From Plotosus lineatus (Eukaryota; Chordata; Actinopteri; Siluriformes; Plotosidae): a stretch of DNA of 64,000 nt. Both the position numbers and the translations under genes were made by a program. The notes under the pieces are model-generated. The model saw only the letters and a list, made by a program, of their open reading frames with translations. It made no database searches and was not told the DNA's origin. The stretch covers positions 27,054,001-27,118,000 of the forward strand of contig CM045733.1 in assembly GCA_024760905.1 (NCBI GenBank), given 5' to 3'. Below are positions 55,538-64,000 of this stretch, in pieces (position 1 is the stretch's first letter; each line of letters starts with the position of its first letter).

Positions 55538-56083
55538 CAGTAGGCTCTTGACTGTTCGCGGTTTTTCACTCGCAGCTCCGCATATTCACGGATTACCGAG
55601 CAACTGTCCCGTGATTCAAATTCAGCCGATGGCTGTTCTCCCTCCTACTGATTGGTTGAGATGATGTCACGCCCCTTTTTCCTCATTCATGCACACTTTG
55701 TGCATGTGTTTTTTTAATGTGTGTGTTTTTAATTACAGTTAAGCTCTGTCATGCCACCCAAATGCTGCGCACCTTCCTAGGCTTCTGGTAAGGTGCCGAA
55801 GCGCCAGAAAAAGGTAATGAGTAGAACTGCTTGATATGATTCAGAAAGGAAAACGTTTTGCTGCCGTAGGGCAACCTTTGCCATTCAAAGAGCCATTTGG
55901 ACCCATTTTCAACAGTAAAGAAAACACTGAGAGCCACAAATCCTTTTTTGACATTTAAAATTAAATAACACTGCATACTATGTTTCTCCATTTTCCTTTA
56001 TGTTAATATAAAAAACAATGTGCTGCATTGAACCACTGCAGAGACAATTAAATTACAATTCTGCTTGCAACAAAAAAAATTTA

Positions 56084-56127
<44 letters not shown>

Positions 56128-56363
56128 GCCAGCCTCCCTGCGACCTTACTTAGAATTAAGCGGTTCAGAAAATGAATGTGTTTGAGTCCTTTTTGTATTT
56201 TTATAAAGAAAAAGAATATCTATCCCACGAAGGGAAGGATGGTGTTCACCCAGATGTGTTGGGTAGCCTACTTCACAATCACCTTCGTGGGATCTTCTGT
56301 CTTTATTCATTATTCGCGGGAGGGGCCGGAACCAAACCCAACGAGAATAATGAAGGCCTACTG
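55538..56363. mobile_element. Tigger-C element, copy 2
   Basis: The ends CAGTAGGCTCTTGACTGTTC and AATAATGAAGGCCTACTG are inverted, TA on both sides (55536-55537, 56364-56365). It contains ATGCCACCCAAATGCTGCGC at the transposase-start position. A 40-nt poly-A run plus the AATGAATG-type SINE tail (56085-56178) is inserted. Confidence 0.78.
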
Positions 56364-56379
56364 TAGAGGACAGTACAGT

Positions 56380-56890
56380 TTTATAAAATTAATGGCCACA
56401 GGTAGGAATGATTTCCTGCGTCATTCAGCGGGGCATTTAGGTGTATCAGTCTCTCATTGAATGTGCTCTTGTGACTTATCAGCAGGTTGTGAAGTGGGTG
56501 GGAGGTATTGTTCAATATTGTCTTTTAGGGAAACATTCACCTCTCCGACACTACCGTCAGAGAGTCCAGTAACATCACCACAACATTACCGGCCTTGCGG
56601 ATCAGTTTGTTCAGTATGTTTGTGTCTGCAACCTTCAGCCTGCTGCTCCAGCATGCAAAAGCATAGAGGACAGCGCTGGCCACAACAGACTCATAAAACA
56701 TTTTGAGTTGTGTCCGACAGATGTTAAACAACTTTAGTGGTCTCAAGAAATAGAGCTAGCTCTGGCCTTTGTTTAAAGTGCGGTAGTGTACTTAACCCAG
56801 TCCAGTTTATTGTGAATATGAACTCCAAGGTATTTGTAATCTTCCACCATTTGCACGTTGACTCCCTGATGGAAACAGGTTATGGTATTT
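56380..56890 (-). pseudogene. L2-like LINE, RT C-terminal fragment
   Basis: Minus strand around 56537-56750: CRTQLKMFYESVVASAVLYA, CWSSRLKVADTNILNKLIRK and AGNVVVMLLDSLTVVSER. Upstream, DNA for YKYLGVHIHNKLDW-type sequence (56790-56850). This is the end of the reverse transcriptase of an L2/CR1-type LINE, related to but distinct from 4251-7671. Both ends truncated. Confidence 0.7.
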
Positions 56891-57029
56891 TTTGAACTTT
56901 TTTTAATCATGACAGATGCAAGCACTCCAAAAAAATGTGCGAGAAGGTGTAGAGCACTTTAAGAGCTTCTCGTTAAAAAAAAATAAATAAAAAAAAACTG
57001 AAATGAGTCCTTCAAAGTTATATATTATA

Positions 57030-57306
57030 ATATACAAGAATAATAATTGTCCAGAAGAAGTCCTACACTCTAATATTTTGCCAGACTGCCTTTAGCCTTG
57101 ATTATTGTGTACACCATGGCATTATTTCAAACTTAAACAGCATTACAACATTTATTTCCATAAGGAGTTGGGTTCGTTTTTCACCAAGATTAATTGATGA
57201 CGAGAAAATTGGACCATTGCGTAAAGTCATCTCCAGCACATCACAAAAATTTTAAAAAGTCAGGACTCTGTGGTGACAGTTCATGTGTGATTCTTCATGC
57301 TCACTG
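57030..57306 (-). pseudogene. Tc1-like transposase fragment
   Basis: CAATATTTTGCCAGACTGCC-like start, TTTCACCAAGATTAATTGAT, GGACCATTGCGTAAAGTCAT and GGACTCTGTGGTGACAGTTC match the antisense of a fish Tc1 terminal and C-terminal region. The fragment stops at the left end of the Tigger-C element, which may have inserted into it. Confidence 0.5.
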
Positions 57307-57504
57307 AAATACAGTAGGTCCTTGATTATTCGCGGTTTTGCACTCACGGTTTGAGTATTCGAGGACTGCCAAGCAACTGACACGTCACTCAAATTCAGCC
57401 AATGGCTGTCCTCCTTCCTGCTGATTGGTTGAGATGATGCGACGCCCCTTTTTCCTCATTCGCGCACAAGTTGTCAATGAGCCTTTTTTTAGTGTGTTTT
57501 AATT

Positions 57505-58885
57505 ACCAGTTAAGCTCTATGATGCCACTCAAACGCTGTGCGTGTTCTCTGGCTAAGCGATAGAAAAGGTAATGACGTTGGATGTCTTTTCTGAAGAAAT
57601 AAGACTTTCTCCTGAAGAAACGATAGTTTCCTCTGAAGTGCATGAAGAGGAATCATCTGAACTGTTGTAAGGCTGTACTAATAAAGTCTTTTTTTCAATT
57701 ATTATTCCAGTACAGTGCCTCAGTTACAAAATGGTACAAAAGTGTCCAAGACGGTGATGAGGCCAGTGATGTTGTATGGTTTAGAAAGAGTGGCCCTGGG
57801 CAAAAGACAGGAGTCAGAGCTGGAGGTAGCAGAGATGAAAATGTTGAGATTCTCTTTGGGAGTAACGAGGATGGATAGGATCAGGAATGAGTACATCAGA
57901 GGGACAGCACATGTTAGAGGTTTTAGAGACAAAGTCAGAGAGGCTAGATTGAGATGGTTTGGACATGTACAAAGGAGGGATAGTGAGTATATTGGTAGTA
58001 GGATGCTGAGGTTGGAACTACCAGGCAGAAGGCCAAGAGGAAAGCCAATGAAGATTTCTGGATGTGATGAAGGAGGACATGAAGGTAGTTGGAGTAAGAG
58101 TAGAAGATACAGAGGATAGGGTGAGATGGAGGCGGATGGTTTGCTGTGGCGACCCCTGAAGGGAAAAGCCGAAAGGAAAAGAAGAAGAAGAAGAGTGCCT
58201 AAGTTAATGTTTAGAATGTTTGTGTGTGTGTGTGTGTGTGTCTGCTTTTCCCCCCTGCTCCGGCTGAGGGGCGTGGCTGAGATGCTTGGACTGAATGCAG
58301 TTCATATTTGAATTAAGTAATCTCATCTACTCCCTATAAAGACAAACCGCACGCTCACCTCAATTAAAACGCGCTTCTTAAGTCCTTCCCCTTTGAATGT
58401 GAGGCATTTGTTGCAGTTGTCAAACGGAGCTTATGAGACGAAGAGCGGCTTATCTGGATTTCCAATCTTTCAAGTGAGTGCACTTGCGCACTTGAAAGAT
58501 CAAGCTCCATGTGTCACCTGCAACAAACGCCTCACATTCAAAGGGGAGAAGCATGTTTTAATTGAGATGAGCATGCAGTTTGTGTTAATAGGGAGTAGAT
58601 GAGCTTACTTAATTCAAGTATGAACTGCATTCAGTCCAAGCAGCTCAGCCATGCCCCTTAGCCGGAGTGTGGAGAAAACAGACACACACAAACATTCTAA
58701 ACATTAAATTAGGCACTGGAATAATAATTGAAAAGACTTTAATACTACAGCTTTACAACAGTTCAGATGATTATTCCTCTTCAGGCTCTTCAGTGGAAAC
58801 TGTTGTTTCTTTAGGAGAAAGTCTTATTTCTTCAGAAGAGACGGTGCTTAGCCGGCGTTTGAGTGGCATCATTGAACTTAACTGG
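57505..58885. repeat. large palindrome inside Tigger-C
   Basis: The left arm (57505-57736 plus 58194-58478) and right arm (about 58488-58885) are reverse complements of each other. Matched blocks: AAGACTTTCTCCTGAAGAAA, CAATTATTATTCCAGT, CTTGGACTGAATGCAGTTCA, CCCCTTTGAATGTGAGGC. The symmetry centre is GTGCACTTGCGCAC near 58480. The left arm alone is split by a LINE insertion. Confidence 0.85.
57737..58193 (+). pseudogene. RTE-type LINE, copy E: 3' fragment
   Basis: Encodes VSKTVMRPVMLYGLERVALG, MDRIRNEYIRGTAHVRGF and RLRWFGHVQRRDSEYIGS, then the 3' end GCTGTGGCGACCCCTGAAGG with GAAGAAGAAGAAG. A duplication of about 13 bp with one mismatch (AGTGCCTMAGTTA) flanks it at about 57714-57728 and 58194-58207. 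A typical 5'-truncated insertion. Confidence 0.85.
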
Positions 58886-59175
58886 ATAATATATTATACA
58901 TACAAAATGAAAACATATACATACTGTATATATGTATACAGTATGTATATAAGTATGCTGTATAATGTTTATATATTTTATTAATAAATATCACAGTACA
59001 AAATTTAAAAGTTTTTCTTCATCATTACTACATTTCACTACATTAATACTGTATTAATGAGTAAGACTGTCTATAGAATGTCTTTAAGAAGCATATTTTG
59101 CACATGTAATAGATACATAGTATTTTACTTCCGGTTGATCATTCGCGCATGTAATATGATACATGGGGTTTTTAC

Positions 59176-59290
59176 TATGAAGGTAGCTGGTATAAGAGAA
59201 GAAGATGCAAAGGATAGGGTGAGATGGAGGCAGATGATTCGCTGTGGCGACCCCTGAAGGGAAAAGCCAAAAGGAAAAGAAGAAGAAGTG
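59176..59290 (+). repeat. RTE-type LINE, copy F: short 3' fragment
   Basis: AAGGTAGCTGGTATAAGAGA, GATGATTCGCTGTGGCGACC and CCTGAAGGGAAAAGCC with an AAGAAGAAG tail. The last 115 bp of the LINE, inserted near the right end of Tigger-C copy 3. Confidence 0.85.
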
Positions 59291-59593
59291 TAGAACTCGC
59301 GGATTATCTTCATTAGCGGGAGGGGCCGGAACCAAACCCCCGCGAATAACGAGGGCCTACTGTACACTCTCGACATTTGAGCCCCAAATTTAAATCCACG
59401 CCATCAGCATCAGGGAGGAGAAAGTCTACTGGTGGGACTAAATTGGTTATTCATAACATTCAGGTCATACACCATAGTATTGCTACATAATGCTCCTCAG
59501 CCTTCGACCTGAACAAGTGAACCAACAATGCCATGGCAATTTCAAGCTCTAATCAAGGTGGGACTTTTTTGGTCAAGTGGTCTATTTAAACAT

Positions 59594-59778
59594 TTAACAT
59601 TTACAGAATTTGGCAGATTCTCTCAGCCAGAGTGACTTACAATTGTCATTTTTATACAGCTGAGCAACTGAGGGTTAAGGACCTGGTTCAAGGGCCCAAC
59701 AATGATGATAGTGGGGATTGAACTGCTGACCTTCGGATCAGTAAACCATCCTATTATTCACTAAGCCACCACTGTCAC
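59594..59778 (-). repeat. SINE-like repeat, family 5
   Basis: GCCAGAGTGACTTACAATTG, GAGGGTTAAGGACCTGG, GGGATTGAACTGCTGACC and CACTAAGCCACCACTG, the inverted order of a common fish tRNA-derived repeat. The B box (GGTCAGCAGTTCAATCCC) is recognisable. Confidence 0.6.
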
Positions 59779-59779
59779 G

Positions 59780-60041
59780 ACCATGACCAAGGCTGGTCAA
59801 ATGAGTTCTGCAAATTATGTGCCTTTCTGTATCGCTAACAGTAATGGTTTATATATGTAACTCATTCAATTTAGTAGATACCGCACAAACCTCAGTAAAT
59901 ATGTTCCATATCTACTATGGGGAAAACATAAGTAAAACAAAAGGGTAACATTTTTTAATCTCAAGATGATTGATTACGTCCGTGACTTTATTTTAATTAT
60001 AATTTGGACAACAATGTTTCTTTTTTTGGATGTGCCTACCT

Positions 60042-60120
<79 letters not shown>

Positions 60121-61096
60121 CTTTACACATACACTATCAGAAAGGAAAAGTTGTCTACAGAATTTTCATGAACATATATCATATATAAACAAATAATTTG
60201 CTTGTTTGCTTTCCTTCCTCAGACTTCTGTGCACTTTAATTAAATCATGAGACCATTCAAGCAAAACACACTGCAGATAAAGACACAACACTGACAACTC
60301 GACTGAAATACTCCATGCCATGCATGTATCTGAAACAGAATGGCGATAAGATAAACCTCAAGATGTTGAAGCAGTCACGCTCCTGTTCCAATTCCCAGCA
60401 ATTTCGATAAACGCTGAGAGATATTCAGCTTTTGCGAAACATGAGGAGTAGATTTTCTGGATGACATCACCTGAAATGAGTCAGCTCTTTCTTGAAAATC
60501 AGATCACAGATGGATCTCAGAGACATGCTGTTCTTTCAGCGCTCAACAGCTGGCTTATAAATATTGATAAGAAGGGTGATATAACTGGATACAGCATGTC
60601 ACAGCAGGTGGATATCTTGGCTAGCCTGCCCGACAAAAATGGTAAGAAGGTCTAACCAACATAACCAATAAATTGGAACATGAGAAACATACAGTCACAA
60701 TGGTAAATCAGCATTCAACTGCTCTTACATCTGCTCATAAATATGGATGTCTCAAAGATAATAAATTCACTACAGTCCAATCAGCTTGCTTTATAACAGC
60801 TGCTCTACTGTGTTTTAGCTTATTTCCTTTCCAAACTGTGGCAACTACGTATGTACTACGTACTACAGAAGCATAAAAGAACAAAAAGAGAAAATGGTAA
60901 ACACAACTACCTGCAATGAAAACTTGCAATTCTACTGACTAAGCAATGGACTTTATAAAGCGCTCTGTCTGCTCTAAGGCTGTTCATTATTAATGGCTTG
61001 GTTTAAGCTTGCTGAAGCACAAAGAGTACAGTGGCACTCAAAGGACCAGCAGCTGAGACAAGACACACAATCAAGTGTTTCAAACAAGCCCTTCAT

Positions 61097-61179
<83 letters not shown>

Positions 61180-61290
61180 CTTACACTCACTGTGTATCTA
61201 TCACTAAATGAAGACTGACTGCTTAATGCATTTGTGAGGGGTGGGTTCCTTTCACTGCTGTGCAAAAGTCATGGCACATAATGCATCCCC
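59780..61290. other. no gene recognised; microsatellites at 60047-60118 and 61101-61176
   Basis: (CA)n(TA)n and (CA)n tracts in otherwise unassigned sequence. A 64-codon plus-strand frame at 60461-60655 ends near AATGGTAAGAAG but has no recognisable domain. Confidence 0.4.
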
Positions 61291-62084
61291 TTAGCCAGAA
61301 ACAGATTAGGCCAGGCTTAAAAAAATTCTTTGTTGGCAATAACATGATAAATAAAGATTCACCCAGGAGGGAGGAATTTTTTTTTTTTTTTGCCTATGTA
61401 GGCCACCCGGGATTCGAGGAGAATTTTTTTTTCATACATCATGTAATATTATTTATGTGATGTTGTAAACACAGTAGAATGAAACAAATCTCTTATGTTT
61501 GAAATCAACATACTGAATATCATAGTTTATTCTTTTAATATTGTAATTAAAAGATTATCAAGGCTTCTTCAACATATCAAGTTTTAATATTGCAGTCAAC
61601 ATAGTGTCAAAGTCAAATACCTTCGTCATGCTCCGTGCTGTTGCTGGCAGTTTATAATTAACATGTATTTGTTCGAAAATGTCAACAAATGTGTTGCTCA
61701 ATTTGAAACGCATTAATTTATTTTTTTATTTTTACGTTGGGACCTTTAATAGTGATAGAGAATTGTTTTTTACCTCATCATTGTCCCCTTCCATCATGCT
61801 TTCTGCCTTTGTTGTTAAGACAGTACTGGCCAATGAGAATAGCTGTTTCACCGAACTGGTGAAATTGACCAATCACAAGGCGAGGTTGATACTGATTTCG
61901 CTTTGGTCACTTTTTGGTATGTTGTATGATAGGGGGCACACGCATTTTTTCAACACAACCGGCTTGGTATGTTTTTATTTTTTGTGTCTGTGAATGCTCA
62001 GGTGGGGTTTCTATGTATAATTTCGGCTCAACCGGTCGTGTTATCAGCAACAAATATATTTTTAAAGCTGGTATTATTACGGCA
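61291..62084. other. unassigned, two T-rich runs
   Basis: GGAATTTTTTTT and GAGAATTTTTTTT runs separated by GCCTATGTAGGCCACCCGGG. Possibly part of an old transposon. No ends found. Confidence 0.3.
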
Positions 62085-62380
62085 TATTCTATCTGGCTTG
62101 TTACACTCGAGCCGGCTCATCAGGCCAGAGCTTATTAACCGTTTCATTAGTGTGAAGCAACTAGTTCAACTCCTCCTGGAAGGGATGCTAGTCCATCACA
62201 GGTTGCATTCCCAGTATTTTTACTGGAACCCATTACGTATACTGCTGGGTGGACAGAGGCACATTTGTGAAAATAATTTACCCAAGGGCCTTAGCATGGT
62301 GGAAGTCAAACAGGAATGCAAACCCACAACCTATTGATCATGAATCCAGCACCCTAGCCACTACACCACTTGCCCATAAA
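62085..62380 (-). repeat. tRNA-derived SINE, family 3, copy 3
   Basis: Inverted order TTACACTCGAGCCGGCTCAT, GATGCTAGTCCATCACAGGT, ACTGCTGGGTGGACAGAGGC and CCTAGCCACTACACCACTTG. Diverged copy. Confidence 0.7.
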
Positions 62381-62389
62381 ATATTCCAT

Positions 62390-63515
62390 CTATTCACACA
62401 AATTTAAGTGAATAAAATTCTGCACAACTGGGAGCTAACCAGTGAATACAAAAGTGCAACCATTAAAACTCTGAGAAAGGTAAAAATACATATATTTCAG
62501 ATTAAACATTTTTAGAAAGCATTTCTCAATCTAATCACCATCAAATGCATTTGCCACAAACTTATTCATTTGAATCCTTTTAATAACAATCTATGCAAAA
62601 CACATACTGTTCATGAATTCTTTAGTTAAAAAAATATCTATTTATGGTTATGCATTATCAATACAGTTAAACATCATGTTATATTTTGTTTGAGTGTTTT
62701 GACCACGACCTTCAATTCATGCTGGATAACTATATACAGTGACTTGTGGTCTTGGAAAAACTTATTACGTGTTGCCATTTCAGAATTCTGACAAACAGAT
62801 GTCTCACTGAACTAGAACAAAATGGAAATAAAGTTAGGTTTTCAGTCCAGCGATTTTGTGACACCACTACTGTACAATACAAATCTAAACTGGGCTCTGT
62901 CAGGCTGTTACTGTGTCTCTGAGTGTGTATGTGTTGGCCTTATGATGGACTGGCGAGCTGTTCAGGGTGCACCCTGCCTTCACCTAGAGGTGGCTCTGAT
63001 AGGCTGCAGGCCCCTTATGAGCTCATCAAAGAAATGAATCAAACTATTTTCTCAAAAACAACAAGGAAATGTTATTATTGACTTTATAATACTGTCCAGG
63101 TTTCCTGCAGAAATATTGAACAATAACAAACCAATCATACAAAAAAAAACCTCAGTCTGCCTTAAAAAGAGAATATTAGACTTTGATTGTTGGATAGCTT
63201 CATACCTATGTGCTTATTTAGTCACATACTGTCTGCCAGAATGTCCATAATGTTTGAAACACCACATTTAGAACAAGAGCACTTTGACAGTGCAAACCTC
63301 CACCAAACCAATCAGTTCCTCATATGAACAAAAATGTCACAATTCAGAAAATGTCAAAGAATCCTTTAAAAAATTCCTGGTTCCAGAATTTGACCTGGAC
63401 CATTTTCTGAGAATTTGCTCATACATTTATTATGAATATTATAAGATGGTAATAAACTTTAACATACAAATTTAAGGTCACCAGGTTTTTAAATAGCTAT
63501 AACTTCTAGATGAGA
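62390..63515. other. mostly unassigned; SINE tail fragment at 62935-63040
   Basis: GACTGGCGAGCTGTTCAGGG then TGCACCCTGCCTTCACC is the AATGAATG-type SINE tail. The rest is AT-rich without recognised feature. Confidence 0.45.
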
Positions 63516-63517
63516 TA

Positions 63518-64000
63518 CAGTAAAACCTCCGCTGACGAACGCTTAAGCTCACGAACTTTTCGCCTCAAGAACATTAAATTTGCGAGCATATAGTCTCTGC
63601 TGACGAACTAGTTTTCGGCGGACGAATCAAACCACGCGGTCGAACAGCGCCACGGTGGCGGCCAGGAGAAGCTAACGCACGCTCACGGCGTCACAGTTCG
63701 TCACTCCCTTTCTTTGAGTGCGGAAGTGGTTTGTGTTTGATAGACATTTTGGACCATATTGAGTGTACTTTTGCTATTATGGGACTGAAAAAGACCCCAC
63801 CACAGGCGGAGATCATTGAAAAACACGAACGAGGTGTGCGTTTGTGTGACTCAGCGTCCCAGTACCAGTACGCTAAGTCTACCATTGCTCCCATCCTTAA
63901 GAACAAGGAAGCTATTAAGGGTGCGTGTGTGGCTAAGGGTGTTTCCAAACAGTAGGCGTTTCCAAACACTCCTTCCAAACAGTAAGTCCCTCCCTCCCTC
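63518..64000 (+). mobile_element. Tigger-B element, copy 2, cut by window end
   Basis: Starts CAGTAAAACCTCCGCTGACG after TA (63516-63517) and is collinear with 42098-42580 with roughly a dozen differences. The right end lies outside. Confidence 0.88.
63779..63955 (+). CDS. Tigger-B short protein, copy 2
   Basis: 58 residues, MGLKKTPPQAEIIEKHERGV then LCDSASQYQYAKSTIAPILK and ending AKGVSKQ. It is the same transposase N-terminal HTH as 42359-42529, with two residues more and Leu to Ser in LCDLAS. It ends at the same stop, so the truncated protein is a property of the element family and not of one copy. No catalytic domain. Confidence 0.68.
   Translation: MGLKKTPPQAEIIEKHERGVRLCDSASQYQYAKSTIAPILKNKEAIKGACVAKGVSKQ

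Larger units (their letters stand above)
57312..59362. mobile_element. Tigger-C element, copy 3, with internal palindrome and LINE pieces
   Basis: The ends CAGTAGGTCCTTGATTATTC and GCGAATAACGAGGGCCTACTG are inverted, TA on both sides (57310-57311; 59363-59364). It contains a large palindrome (57505-58885) and two RTE LINE 3' fragments (57737-58193 and 59176-59290). No intact transposase. Confidence 0.8.

Noticed and set aside
60461..60655. Possible unspliced exon (64 codons, ending at AATGGTAAGAAG)
   Set aside because: A donor-like string alone is weak. No domain, no matching acceptor-bounded neighbour, and no conservation evidence available.

Overview
The window looks like a repeat-saturated piece of a fish genome (ray-finned fish most likely). 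The evidence is one vertebrate kinesin gene in spliced pieces, V-SINE-type tRNA-derived SINEs, RTE- and L2-type LINEs, Tc1/mariner and pogo/Tigger DNA transposons, and many (CA)n and (TA)n microsatellites. No prokaryotic operon, CRISPR array or rRNA is visible. All homology calls rest on motif recognition by eye; no search was run.

Host genes: three consecutive exons of a KIF21-type kinesin motor domain lie on the minus strand (12903-13125, 8644-8826, 662-811). All have correct AG/GT splice sites and joining phases. The first coding exon was not found and is probably to the right of the window; the 3' exons lie to the left. The only other host-derived sequence recognised is an intronless, frameshifted NDUFA4-like retrocopy at 34354-34606 (minus).

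Layout: 1-13 kb is kinesin intron holding a hAT-like element (934-2089), SINEs, an unusual DNA transposon with clustered CGGAA motifs (3505-8114) that hosts a full-length L2-like LINE (4251-7671), and Tigger-type elements. 13.9-17.2 kb is a full-length but decayed RTE-type LINE carrying a nested SINE. 17.5-19.4 kb is Tc1-like DNA. 20-31 kb holds Tigger-type elements, two large inverted repeats and several SINEs. 31.6-36 kb has two more RTE-type LINE copies, one of them with a 430-codon open reverse transcriptase frame, plus a Rex3-like fragment. 36-48.8 kb is a mosaic of Tigger-type elements with nested SINEs, a second Tigger and a solo LTR. 48.8-52 kb is an RTE-type LINE fused to a truncated Tc1-like element. 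53.9-64 kb holds more Tigger-type elements, one containing a large palindrome with LINE fragments, and ends inside a second, nearly identical Tigger-B copy.

How the parts relate: the LINEs supply 3' (and apparently 5' UTR) modules to the SINEs. One tRNA-like SINE head occurs with two different 3' tails, one copied from the RTE-type LINE of this window. Nested insertions with matching empty sites elsewhere in the window let the order of insertion be read directly. No functional mobile element is complete here.
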